From CAMLHU01 sp049680185 (GTDB taxonomy: Bacteria; Gemmatimonadota; Gemmatimonadetes; Gemmatimonadales; GWC2-71-9): a DNA stretch of 64,000 bases. The position numbers and the translations under genes were made by a program. Under the pieces are notes generated by a model. The model was not told where the DNA came from, did not search any database, and saw only the letters and a program-made list of their open reading frames with translations. Where the stretch lies: the NCBI GenBank assembly GCA_049680185.1, contig JBAUHI010000032.1, positions 6,184 through 70,183 on the forward strand, written 5' to 3'. The number at the start of each line of letters is the position of its first letter. Positions within the stretch are counted from its first letter, which is position 1. This document shows, one piece after another, positions 15,211 to 23,031 of the stretch.

Positions 15211-17634
15211 CTACCGTCCGAAGAAGCTCAGCCCGAAGTGCATCTGCCGGTCGGCGGCGTAGCGCGAATTGAGCGACCAGGTGAAATGCGCCGCCAGGTT
15301 GAAGGGTGAGAGGAACGGCGTCAGGTTGCCCAACCCGAACCCGACCTCGCCGTAGCCGCGTGGCGCGGTGAGGAGCATCTGGTCGGCGGGCTGGGGCGCG
15401 TGGTCCACGAAGTCGGTCCAGAACACGCCCCCCTGCACGCTCAGCGTGAACGGCAGCCGGTCGATCAGCGGCAGGTGACTCCGTGAAAAGAGCAGCCGGT
15501 CGAAGTCGTGCTGCACGGTGATCATCGCCGCGCGGTTGCCGGCGTAGTTCGTGTCGCCCAGGGTATTGAACCCGCCACTCTGGTAGGTGAGCGCCTTCAT
15601 CCCGAAGTCGACGGTGAAATACCGTTGCGCCGGCATGGTCCCCGACCCGATCCCCGCCGCCGCAGTGATGGTGGTGACGCCCAGCCCCAGGGTCCGCTGC
15701 CGCCGCTGTACCTGCAGCGAATAGCGCTGGTAGGTGAAGTCGTCCGGAATGATGGTCGGCGCCGCGAGCTCGGCGCCGAGGCTCACGCGCGTCCAGGTGG
15801 CCGCTGGCAGGCGATCGGTGCGGGTGCCGGTGCGCCGCATCGGCCGCGAGTCGTAGGAAATGGTCGCACCCAGGGTGCGGAGCTGGCCGTCGGTGATCGG
15901 GATGTTGGGCCGGATCGGTCGGCGGGAACGGAACACCGAATAGTCGGTGACCACTGGCAGCGTGGATTGCGCCTCGTCATCGTAGCGCAGTTCCAGGTCG
16001 GTGAAATCGGCCACTTTGGTGGTGAGTGAGAGCGTGGTCCCCCGTTCCCGGTAGTAATCGAGGGGATCGATCCCGAAGAGCAGCGCGCGCACCGTCGGAT
16101 TGTACGATCCCGAGACGAACGTCGGGCGGGTCACCACCTGATCGTGGTACTGGAGCCCCAGCCACGTCCGCTGGTCGGCAGAGAGGCGCGTTCGGCCGGA
16201 CACTGAGAACTCGCCTGCGTCGCTCCCGGTGGCATACCCCACGCTGCCATCGGCACCGAGCCCGGGATGCGAGTCCCATCCCGCACCGATCCCGAGGTAG
16301 GCGCCTTCGACGCGATTGAAGTGGAAAAAGGCGGGGTCGGTCAGCAGGCGGATCGAGGTGGCGATGCCGCGTCGGGCGCGGGTCGGGAGATCTGGCGGGC
16401 GGCGCGCGATCGAGTCGATCCGCAGCCAGGCGGCGCGCTCCGCCGGCGAGAGCGGAAAGGCCGAGTCAGTGGCGGCCCAGAGGGTGCTGTCGGGACGGTC
16501 GGCGGCGAGATCCACGGCGATACGCACCTCGCCCAGGTCGGCGGGGGCGTTGCCGCGGTCGAACTCGAAGTCGCTCAATTCCGCCAGATGCTCGAATGCG
16601 AGATCGTGCGGGAAGCGCGGCAACGGGATCGAGAGGTGGAGCTCGCCGCTCAGGGTGATGCGATACGGCATCCAGCGGCCCGCGGCCCCCGGACGCAGGA
16701 GCTGGCGGTAGCGGAGGTCCCGGAGTGCGGTGAAATGCACCGCCCGGTCGAAGCCGACGTCGATCCCCGCCAGGTCGAAGCTGGAGTCGGCGATGTCGAC
16801 CGTGCCGATGAAGAGCGGCGTGGCCTCCGAGCGCGGTGTGAGCGCCAGGCGGAAGACCCGCTGGCCGTCGACCGTCAGGGTATCGAGGAGATCGTAGCGA
16901 TAGTTGTCGAGCGCATCATCTGCGATCGGCGACACCACCGAAAATTGCCGGAACTCGATCCGTTCCCGCTGGAAATTGGCGATCTCGCCAGCCGTCACGA
17001 GGTTCTGGCTGGCGCGGAGGTTGCCGGTCTGGCGGCGGGCCAGGATCGTTTCCTGGTAGTGATCCGGCCGCTGCCAGTAGATGCGGCTCCGAGACTCCGT
17101 CATCAGCATCACCGCCGCCGCCGAATCCTGCGACTTGGCGAGGTCGCGGACGGTGAACTTGACGTACGCCTGGTACTGGTAGTCGTGGGTGGTGGTGACG
17201 AGCTCGTGCTTGCGAGCGATCGCGGCGCGGATGATCCGGGTCGCTGCATCGTCGGTGCCGCGGATCGTGATCGGCGCCAATGAGAACGCGACCGGGTGGA
17301 GGTACACCGACAGTCGGACGCCTGCGCTGGCGGAGTCGACGCGGATCGTCGCAGGCCGATAGCCGATCTGGCGGATATCGATGTCGACCGGGACGGTCTC
17401 GGCCTGCAGTCGGAAGCAGCCGGCGTCGTCGGTCAACGTCGAGCGACCGGTGCCGACCACCCGGACCGTGGCGAGCCGGATCGGAGCACTGACCATCGTG
17501 TCGCGGACACACCCGGTGATCGTCACCGGCGCTGGTCCCTGCGCCTGGACGGCACCGGACGTGATGGTGGAGAGCGCCAACCACAAGAGCGTGATCCGAC
17601 CTGCCAGCCCACCTCGGTCTCTGCACTTCGGCAA
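15211..17634 (-). CDS. Outer-membrane protein with carboxypeptidase-like domain (DUF5686-like)
   Basis: 807 residues with a signal peptide (LLWLALSTITSGAVQAQ). A CarboxypepD_reg-like beta-sandwich covers about 37-115 (ITGCVRDTMVSAPIRLATVR ...). A DUF5686-like middle region follows (THDYQYQAYVKFTVRDLAK, ...WQRPDHYQETILARRQTGNL). The C-terminal half is a beta-barrel of alternating strands that ends in an aromatic-rich strand FGLSFFGR. The family is best known from Bacteroidetes and has no settled function. It points away from the zinc-ribbon gene, with a 177-base shared upstream region. Confidence 0.8.
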   Translation of the reverse strand: MPKCRDRGGLAGRITLLWLALSTITSGAVQAQGPAPVTITGCVRDTMVSAPIRLATVRVVGTGRSTLTDDAGCFRLQAETVPVDIDIRQIGYRPATIRVDSASAGVRLSVYLHPVAFSLAPITIRGTDDAATRIIRAAIARKHELVTTTHDYQYQAYVKFTVRDLAKSQDSAAAVMLMTESRSRIYWQRPDHYQETILARRQTGNLRASQNLVTAGEIANFQRERIEFRQFSVVSPIADDALDNYRYDLLDTLTVDGQRVFRLALTPRSEATPLFIGTVDIADSSFDLAGIDVGFDRAVHFTALRDLRYRQLLRPGAAGRWMPYRITLSGELHLSIPLPRFPHDLAFEHLAELSDFEFDRGNAPADLGEVRIAVDLAADRPDSTLWAATDSAFPLSPAERAAWLRIDSIARRPPDLPTRARRGIATSIRLLTDPAFFHFNRVEGAYLGIGAGWDSHPGLGADGSVGYATGSDAGEFSVSGRTRLSADQRTWLGLQYHDQVVTRPTFVSGSYNPTVRALLFGIDPLDYYRERGTTLSLTTKVADFTDLELRYDDEAQSTLPVVTDYSVFRSRRPIRPNIPITDGQLRTLGATISYDSRPMRRTGTRTDRLPAATWTRVSLGAELAAPTIIPDDFTYQRYSLQVQRRQRTLGLGVTTITAAAGIGSGTMPAQRYFTVDFGMKALTYQSGGFNTLGDTNYAGNRAAMITVQHDFDRLLFSRSHLPLIDRLPFTLSVQGGVFWTDFVDHAPQPADQMLLTAPRGYGEVGFGLGNLTPFLSPFNLAAHFTWSLNSRYAADRQMHFGLSFFGR

Positions 17635-17743
17635 ATCCGCTCCTCGTCAGGTGGTCGACCATCGCTGGGGAACGTAAGGCCACCGGGCATGCGAAGCGGC
17701 CCGCCGACGCGCCACAGCGGGCTGACCCGATCGGACCGGCATC

Positions 17744-17772
17744 TTGACAGGGCGCCATATCTTCGGTATATA
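17744..17772 (+). promoter_or_regulatory. Strong sigma-70 promoter
   Basis: TTGACA (17744-17749), 17-base spacer, TATATA (17767-17772). The predicted start is near 17779, inside the palindrome described next. It reads toward the zinc-ribbon gene at 17812. Confidence 0.75.
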
Positions 17773-17789
17773 TTCGGTATCGTACCGAA
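17762..17789 (+). promoter_or_regulatory. Operator-like palindrome TTCGGTA-N3-TACCGAA
   Basis: A perfect 7-bp inverted repeat at 17773-17779 and 17783-17789 covers the transcription start, and an extra half-site TTCGGTA at 17762-17768 overlaps the -10 box. Two half-sites 11 bases apart in the same direction plus the inverted one look like a repressor site. Which repressor binds is unknown; LexA is a candidate because the second gene downstream is a repair-enzyme relative. Confidence 0.6.
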
Positions 17790-17811
17790 CATGAGCCGAA
17801 GGAAGTGAGCC

Positions 17812-17970
17812 ATGCACGCCCCTGCCCCCCGCCCTTATCCACCGGCCAAGACCGACCGCAACCCGGAAACGCTGCTGCTGATCAAGGTGTGCCCGGAGTG
17901 CGCCGGGCCGGTGGTCCGGTCATCGGGATGCATCGCGTGCGTGCAGTGCGGATGGGGCAGATGCGGGTGA
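17812..17970 (+). CDS. 52-residue zinc-ribbon protein
   Basis: ATG 17812 follows GAAGGAAGTGA, an excellent ribosome site, and the frame closes with TGA at 17968-17970. The protein has a proline-rich start, then VCPECAGPVVRSSGC and IACVQCGWGRC, five or six cysteines in two CxxC knuckles. This is the pattern of the zinc ribbon at the C-terminus of B12-dependent ribonucleotide reductases and similar proteins, here standing alone. It is the first gene after a strong, possibly repressed promoter and is followed 68 bases later by the radical SAM gene. Function unknown. Confidence 0.7.
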   Translation: MHAPAPRPYPPAKTDRNPETLLLIKVCPECAGPVVRSSGCIACVQCGWGRCG

Positions 17971-18038
17971 GGGGGCGCGTGAGGCGCATGCACAGCCGCG
18001 TGGGCGCGTAACGCAGCGAAGAGCGGGTTACAACGAGC

Positions 18039-19034
18039 ATGGCCACCCAACTCCCCCTCCTCGACTCCCCTGCCCCCTGGCAGGAGCTCGCGCGCCACGC
18101 GCGGGGCGCCTCCTACGTGCGGATCGAGTCGCGTCGGGTGCTGAACGGACCGGAGTCGACGGGAATGGGCTTCTGGTCCATCAATCCATATATCGGATGC
18201 GAGTTCGGGTGCACCTACTGCTACGCGCGGGATACGCATCGATGGGCGGTGGAGCGGGCGGGTGAGGCGCATCAGCCGCATGACGCGCTCCCACCCTGGC
18301 TCGCCTTCGAAAAGGTGATCCTGGTCAAGTCCGATGCGCCGGCGGTCTTCTCCCGCGGTCTTGTCCCGGCCCGCGTCATCGGCGACACGATCCTGATCGG
18401 CACGGCCACCGATCCGTACCAACCGGCCGAAAAGATGTTCGGGATCACCCGCGGCATCCTCGAGCGCCTCCTCGGCTATCGCGGCCTCACGCTCGGCATC
18501 ATCACGAAGTCACCCTTGGTGGTGCGCGACGTCGAGCTCCTCGCCCGGCTCTCGACGCTGCACCAGCTCAAGGTGAGCATCTCCCTGGCCTCGCTCGACC
18601 GGCAGATCGTGCGACGACTGGAGGCGCGCTCCCCTGCCCCGCTCGCCCGGCTGCGGGCCTTGAAGGCGCTCACCGATGCCGGCATCGAAGCGGGGTTGAT
18701 GGTGGCACCGATCGTCCCCGGTATCACCGACGGACGGGCCGCGCTCCTGGCGCTGCTCGCGGCCGGGAAGGAAGCGGGAGCGCGCTACGCGTACGGGTCG
18801 GCGCTCCGACTCGGGCCCGCGGCGCGTGACCGTTTCCTTCCCCATCTGGCGCAGGAGTTCCCCGCGCTCAGTGATCGCTACGCGCGACGGTACGGCAGGT
18901 CCGACCGCGCCGGGAAGGACTACGAATCGGCCCTGGCCGCACGGTTCCATGCGTTGAAGGAGCAGCTTGGGTATCGTGATCTCGGCGAGTGGAAGCACCG
19001 GAGCCAGCCGGAACGAGAAGGTTCGCGCGCCTGA
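18039..19034 (+). CDS. SPL-family radical SAM protein (Rv2578c-like)
   Basis: 331 residues. The radical SAM cluster is CEFGCTYCYAR (C54, C58, C61) after INPYIGC, the form seen in the spore-photoproduct-lyase/Rv2578c branch. Other features: GTATDPYQPAEK, the TKSPLVVRD strand, and SISLASLDRQIVRRLE. The reaction is not known for this branch; DNA repair is suspected by similarity to SplB. It shares its promoter region with the zinc ribbon, so regulation by the TTCGGTA operator is likely. Confidence 0.85.
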   Translation: MATQLPLLDSPAPWQELARHARGASYVRIESRRVLNGPESTGMGFWSINPYIGCEFGCTYCYARDTHRWAVERAGEAHQPHDALPPWLAFEKVILVKSDAPAVFSRGLVPARVIGDTILIGTATDPYQPAEKMFGITRGILERLLGYRGLTLGIITKSPLVVRDVELLARLSTLHQLKVSISLASLDRQIVRRLEARSPAPLARLRALKALTDAGIEAGLMVAPIVPGITDGRAALLALLAAGKEAGARYAYGSALRLGPAARDRFLPHLAQEFPALSDRYARRYGRSDRAGKDYESALAARFHALKEQLGYRDLGEWKHRSQPEREGSRA

Positions 19035-19122
19035 CAGGTATCACGAGGCTCCGCGATCAGGGCAGTGAGGCCGAACACAGGCTCGGATCAGAGCACCATC
19101 AAACCAACAAGGAAAGCGACCG

Positions 19123-19623
19123 ATGAACATCACCACCCTGCTGCTCCCGGAGTTCGACCGCGAAATGGCCTCCACCCGGAAAGTCCTCGGGCGCGTCCCC
19201 GAGGCGAAGGCCGCCTGGAAGCCGCACCCCAAGTCCTTTTCCTTGGGCGACCTCGCGGTCCACGTCGCAACGCTCCCGTACTGGGGCACCGTGACCTTCC
19301 GCGACACCGAATTCGACTATACCGAAAAGGTCGCCAAGGACCTGGCTCGGAAGTTCGAGGGGACCGCGGCACTGCTCACAATGTTCGACAACAACGCGGC
19401 CTCTGCCCGAGCCGAGCTGGCCAAGATGACCGATGCCGGCTGGTCGGTCCCGTGGACCTTCAAGTACGAGGGCCAGGTCGTGTTCACCAAGTCGAAGTAT
19501 GAGACCTACCGCACCGACACCCTCGACCACCTGATCCATCATCGGGCACAGTTGACGGTGTATCTGCGGCTCAACGACGTGCCGCTGCCGAACCTCTACG
19601 GACCGACGGCGGACGAGAAGTAA
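19123..19623 (+). CDS. DinB family protein
   Basis: 166 residues; AAGGA ribosome site 9 bases before ATG 19123. The typical DinB stretches are SFSLGDLAVHVATLPYW (His47) and TLDHLIHHRAQLTVYLRLND, where the two late histidines complete the metal site. The final PNLYGPTADE is a common signature of this subgroup. It is a probable metal-dependent enzyme of unknown substrate. It converges on the anti-sigma factor gene. Confidence 0.9.
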   Translation: MNITTLLLPEFDREMASTRKVLGRVPEAKAAWKPHPKSFSLGDLAVHVATLPYWGTVTFRDTEFDYTEKVAKDLARKFEGTAALLTMFDNNAASARAELAKMTDAGWSVPWTFKYEGQVVFTKSKYETYRTDTLDHLIHHRAQLTVYLRLNDVPLPNLYGPTADEK

Positions 19624-19738
19624 GGTGGGCGAAGAGCGGGCGAGGAGCGGGCGAGGAGCGGACGGGAAGCGGGCAACAAGCGGGCGTAGTGGGGGCGGTG
19701 ATCATGCACACCTACTCTGCCCGCTTCTTGCCCGCGCC
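19624..19738. repeat. GAGCGGGC-type inverted repeat between convergent genes
   Basis: The left arm (19625-19687) is GGGCGAAGAGC followed by GGGCGAGGAGC units; the right arm (19717-19737) is CTGCCCGCTTCTTGCCCGC. It fills the whole space between the DinB gene and the anti-sigma gene and can serve as a terminator on both strands. Confidence 0.85.
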
Positions 19739-20461
19739 CTACAGCATGATCTTGGCGAGCTCCGGGCCCTTCATGTCGGGGCCGCCATTGTCCATCGGCT
19801 CAACGCTCAACGCCGCACCCATCACCTTGGCACTTCCCGGCGGCATCCCGGTGGTGAACGTCGCCACCTTGCCGGGAACCACCTCGAGCACCACGCCCTG
19901 CCGCATCCCGCCGTCGGTGATGAACCAGAACTGATACTTCTGCCCCACCCTGGCCGGCGGCAGGCCATGCACCACCACCGACCAGCGGTGGGTGTGCTCA
20001 TCGGCAAGGATCATCATCCCGCCCTGCTCCCCGTTCATCGCAAAGCTGGCATTGAGCACCCGACTCGCGTGGCGCGCCACGGACATCGTGTCCTGGAGTG
20101 CCGCCAAGGCGGTCCGCTGCGATGCGACATCCACCTCGAGCGCCCCGATCCGCCGCTCCAGCTGGAAGACGAGCCCCACCGCCACCAGGAGTGACGCCGC
20201 CAGTACCAGCGGCAGGATCCACCCACGCGTGCGCCGACGTCCCAGTGCCCGATCCAGCGCTTCGCGACGGAACCCGGGACGCGGCGCCACCGGTGCCACC
20301 CCCATCGGTAGCCACGCCAGTTCCGCCTCCAGCTCGGCCACCGCCGCGCGACAATCAGGACACCGCTTGAGGTGGTCGCGGAAGCTCCGCGCCTCCTCCG
20401 CGTCGAGCGCCTGCGCCACCCAGGCCGAGCGGTGTTCGAAGAACCAATCGTGTGCGGTCAT
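19739..20461 (-). CDS. RskA-type anti-sigma factor
   Basis: 240 residues from ATG 20461, which overlaps the sigma factor stop. The N-terminal ZAS-like motif is H30-x3-C34-x2-C37 (HLKRCPDC). One transmembrane helix spans 81-100, then a short coiled coil (LERRIGALEVDVASQRTALAALQ) leads to a periplasmic RskA domain (WSVVVHGLPPARVGQKYQFWF ... in blocks). It should hold the sigma factor at the membrane until proteolysis. The longer frame to 20668 is the sigma gene shadow. Confidence 0.92.
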   Translation of the reverse strand: MTAHDWFFEHRSAWVAQALDAEEARSFRDHLKRCPDCRAAVAELEAELAWLPMGVAPVAPRPGFRREALDRALGRRRTRGWILPLVLAASLLVAVGLVFQLERRIGALEVDVASQRTALAALQDTMSVARHASRVLNASFAMNGEQGGMMILADEHTHRWSVVVHGLPPARVGQKYQFWFITDGGMRQGVVLEVVPGKVATFTTGMPPGSAKVMGAALSVEPMDNGGPDMKGPELAKIML

Positions 20462-21081
20462 TGCACCCACTCCTTGAGCGGCGCCAGTGATCGACGCAGC
20501 TTGTCGAACGCGAGTCGCAGTCGGGTCTTGACCGTCCCCATCGGGATCGAGAGTTCCTGCGCGATCTCCGAATGGGTCAGGCCGTGGAAATACGCCAGGC
20601 GCACGGCAGCGCGCTGATCCTCCGGCAGCTGGAGCAATGCCGCGTGGATCCGTTCGTGCACGTGCCAACCGGGCGTCGCCGCTTCATTGACCTCCGGCGC
20701 CGCGGTCGCGAGTTCGCCCAGCACGCCGAGCGAGTGGGCCTGGTCGGCAGTGCGGAGGCGGCGGCCTCGGCGGCGGAGGCGGTCGATGGCCCGGTTCCGC
20801 GCCACCCGGATGAGCCATGGCATCAATCCACGGGGATCAGGCTCCACTTCCCCGATGCGGTCCCACACCGTGCCGAACACCTCAAAGACCACCTCTTCGG
20901 ACTCTTCCCGATCGCGCAGGATCGATTGCGTCACACCGAGGAGCCAGGGAGAGGCCAGGTCGATCAACTCCGAAAGCGCCCCCTCATCCCGTGCGAGGAG
21001 GCGCTCCCGGAGGGAGGCCGGTGCGGTGGTCGAGAGCACCGCCAGCACCGGCGTGGAGCGAATATCCCGTTCGGGCGTCAC
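20458..21081 (-). CDS. ECF sigma factor partnered with RskA-type anti-sigma
   Basis: 207 residues from GTG 21081, fused to the DM13 stop as GTGA. Region 2 includes LIDLASPWLLGVTQSILRDR and MPWLIRVARNRAIDRLRRR; region 4 is GLTHSEIAQELSIPMGTVKTR. This is the SigK-like type that pairs with RskA. The three genes DM13, sigma, anti-sigma overlap by 4 bases each, so they form one operon. The longer frame to 21669 is the DM13 shadow. Confidence 0.92.
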   Translation of the reverse strand: MTPERDIRSTPVLAVLSTTAPASLRERLLARDEGALSELIDLASPWLLGVTQSILRDREESEEVVFEVFGTVWDRIGEVEPDPRGLMPWLIRVARNRAIDRLRRRGRRLRTADQAHSLGVLGELATAAPEVNEAATPGWHVHERIHAALLQLPEDQRAAVRLAYFHGLTHSEIAQELSIPMGTVKTRLRLAFDKLRRSLAPLKEWVQ

Positions 21082-21584
21082 GGCTTCTTCATCATCCCCG
21101 TGTCGTGCTTCATCATGCCGTCGCCGTGCTTCATCATCCCCATGCCGTGAAGCGGCGCCTTGCCGACCACCGCGTGATGTGCTTTGGACCAGACGACGAC
21201 GGTGTTGTACTCCCACACCTTGGCGCTCGCGGGTACGGTAAAGGTGCCGCCGCCCTGGCCGCCGGGGAGCTCGCCGAGCTCGAGCGCCGTGTCGTCGACC
21301 TTGCCGTCCTTGGTGAGGTAGACGAAGCCGTCGGGGGAGCCGGTAGACGTGAAGTCCTTGCTGATCTCGAGGAGGTGTTTGCCGTCCTTGACCGACATCG
21401 TGAAGGTCCCGGCGGCCGTGTGGGGTGCCACCCCTTCGAACGCGACCGCCGGCATCGCGTGATCCTTCATCATCATCTTGCTGTGGTCCATCTTGCCCGA
21501 ATCCATCCCCATCCCGCCGCCAGCCTGGGCTGCGAGCGGTGCTGCGAGGAGGAGGAGAGCGAGGGGGGTCAGACGCATTCGCAT
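21078..21584 (-). CDS. Exported DM13-domain protein, Met/His-rich
   Basis: 168 residues with a signal peptide (LALLLLAAPLAAQA) and AGGAG ribosome site. A Met/Lys/His segment (GKMDHSKMMMKDHAMP) precedes the DM13 fold: VAPHTAAGTFTMSVKDGKHL, SPDGFVYLTKDGKV and VWEYNTVVVWSKAHHAVVGKAPL. A second Met/His-rich tail (MGMMKHGDGMMKHD) ends the protein. DM13 is thought to be a redox or haem-type domain. The Met/His tails could bind copper. First gene of the DM13-sigma-anti-sigma operon. Confidence 0.88.
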   Translation of the reverse strand: MRMRLTPLALLLLAAPLAAQAGGGMGMDSGKMDHSKMMMKDHAMPAVAFEGVAPHTAAGTFTMSVKDGKHLLEISKDFTSTGSPDGFVYLTKDGKVDDTALELGELPGGQGGGTFTVPASAKVWEYNTVVVWSKAHHAVVGKAPLHGMGMMKHGDGMMKHDTGMMKKP

Positions 21585-21624
21585 ATGAGGCTCCTGTAGG
21601 GTGTGGGGGAACTTTCAGAGAATG

Positions 21625-21660
21625 CCGCTCGCCCGGGTAACGCTGGCCGGGCGAGAGCGG
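21625..21660. terminator. Hairpin between the two DM13 genes
   Basis: CCGCTCGCCCGG (21625-21636) pairs with CCGGGCGAGAGCGG (21647-21660) with a small bulge. No U-run follows on the minus strand, so termination of the upstream DM13 gene would be partial. Confidence 0.5.
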
Positions 21661-21665
21661 TTCTG

Positions 21666-22073
21666 TCATCGCTTCGAGGTCGGGGACCGGGACCTGGTCC
21701 GGCGAAATGGCGCCCTCGCGATCGCTTCGCCGTGAGCGTTCGACCAGATGATCATCGTGTCATACATCCTGAGGTCCGTCCCATCGGGGATCGGGAAGGT
21801 CCCTCCCCCGATGTCCTTGATCTCTGCCACTTGCAGCGCCGTCGAGTCGACGACTCCACGCACGGCCAGATAGATGAAGGCATCGGGGGCACCCCTGGTC
21901 TCGAAGTCATCCGAGAGTCTGATCCAGTGCCTCGCGCCATGCGTCACCATCTGGTAGCTCCCCGAGACACTGTTGGGGGCATACGCAGTAAAGAAGACCG
22001 GGCGGCTCATCCGCTGTGCCGCGAGCGGGGTCGCAACGAGGAGCAGGACGAGGGGAACGATGGGCAGGCGCAT
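21666..22073 (-). CDS. Second DM13-domain protein
   Basis: 135 residues, signal peptide (IVPLVLLLVATPLAAQ), then a DM13-like domain: YAPNSVSGSYQMVTHGARHW, DFETRGAPDAFIYLAVRGVV, DIGGGTFPIPDGTDLRMYDT and MIIWSNAHGEAIARAPF. It is a paralogue of the neighbour at 21078 but lacks its Met/His-rich ends. It lies upstream in the same direction with an 81-base gap and a hairpin between, so it may be co-transcribed in part. Confidence 0.85.
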   Translation of the reverse strand: MRLPIVPLVLLLVATPLAAQRMSRPVFFTAYAPNSVSGSYQMVTHGARHWIRLSDDFETRGAPDAFIYLAVRGVVDSTALQVAEIKDIGGGTFPIPDGTDLRMYDTMIIWSNAHGEAIARAPFRRTRSRSPTSKR

Positions 22074-22207
22074 TCAGTGGTCCTCGATCCAGGGGTAGTT
22101 CTAAGATCGTCCGGCGGTGAAATAGTGCCACCCCCCCTTCGTTCTCCTGTCACATACGGCGCCTCACCCCTTGGCCCCCTCGTCACAGCGCTCTTCCTCA
22201 CCCCCGA

Positions 22208-22233
22208 CCCCTCTCCACGTTCGTGGAGAGGGG
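22208..22233. repeat. 12-bp perfect palindrome in a 284-bp gap
   Basis: CCCCTCTCCACG, TT, then the exact complement. It sits in the space between two divergent genes (22074-22357), in a CACCCCCGACCCCTCTCC context typical of dispersed GC-rich repeats. Confidence 0.75.
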
Positions 22234-22357
22234 GGCAGATCTCGACCGGTGGACTCCCCCTCCCACAGGGAACGGGGCGGGCGCCGAAGGGTAGGCACAC
22301 CGATGGCGCAGAGCGACCGCTCCTCATACAATCCCTTATCCCTCACCGTGACCGGCC

Positions 22358-22777
22358 ATGGCAGCCCTGACCAGCATCACCCAGCTCCGCATCGTGCATT
22401 GGGCGCTCATCGCGTCGTCGGTGCTCATCACCGCCGTCGTCTGGGGTGCTCGCTCGATACCCGGCGCCGCACCGCCGGCGAACCTGGCCACGGCGAGCAT
22501 CCTCTACGTCGGCATCGCCGTAGGCGTGCTGGCCCTGACGATCGCGATGGCGGCGTGGCGCACGATCGTGCCCTACCAGCCCCCCAGTGAGCTGCGGGAG
22601 TGGCTCCAGAACGCCGGCCCCCGGATGATCATCACGTGGGGCCTCTGCGAAGGCGCCGCCGTGGTGGGCGGCATCACCTACTTCACGACAGGCAACGCGT
22701 GGGCATGTGGCGTGCTATCCGTTGCCGCCATCCTCGCAGTCATTTACCACTCACCGAGGAAGCTTGCCACATCGTGA
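22358..22777 (+). CDS. Four-helix membrane protein of unknown function
   Basis: 139 residues with four hydrophobic segments (about 9-28, 43-65, 88-109 and 113-130). Between the second and third is a soluble loop PYQPPSELREWLQNAGPRM. No family recognised. ATG 22358 follows ACCGTGACCGGCC with no strong ribosome site. Confidence 0.65.
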   Translation: MAALTSITQLRIVHWALIASSVLITAVVWGARSIPGAAPPANLATASILYVGIAVGVLALTIAMAAWRTIVPYQPPSELREWLQNAGPRMIITWGLCEGAAVVGGITYFTTGNAWACGVLSVAAILAVIYHSPRKLATS

Positions 22778-23016
22778 CTTTGAGCTCCCCCGCCTATCCC
22801 ACTCAGGACCCGAAGCTCGCTGTCACAAATGACGACACCTGTGCCTCCAGACCCAGCCCTACAGTGGGCGATTCTGAGGAGTTGATGCCGAAGCTGTTCG
22901 ATAGTTGACACTCCAGCTCCACGCTCGCCCTCTCTGGTTGCCTTGCTGATGGTCACGTCATATGCTCCGTTGCCGCGATCATATCTGTGCCAAGCGACCG
23001 ACACCTTCACCGTCAC
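22744..23016 (-). CDS. Possible small gene of foreign composition
   Basis: A 90-codon frame from GTG 23016 reads VTVKVSVAWHRYDRGNGAYD, later RHQLLRIAHCRAGSGGTGVV and ends ASFLGEW. Codons such as AGA, TAT, CAT, GGA and ACA are common, unlike the GC-ending codons of all neighbours. The 254-base gap it occupies (22778-23031) has a visibly lower GC content. No family recognised and no strong ribosome site, so this may be a real acquired gene, a remnant, or chance. Confidence 0.25.
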   Translation of the reverse strand: MTVKVSVAWHRYDRGNGAYDVTISKATREGERGAGVSTIEQLRHQLLRIAHCRAGSGGTGVVICDSELRVLSGIGGGAQSHDVASFLGEW

Positions 23017-23031
23017 CCCCTGGCGATCACC

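Noticed and set aside
16267..17283. 338-codon plus-strand frame inside the DUF5686-like gene
   Set aside because: Shadow of a gene with a signal peptide and a clear domain order on the other strand.
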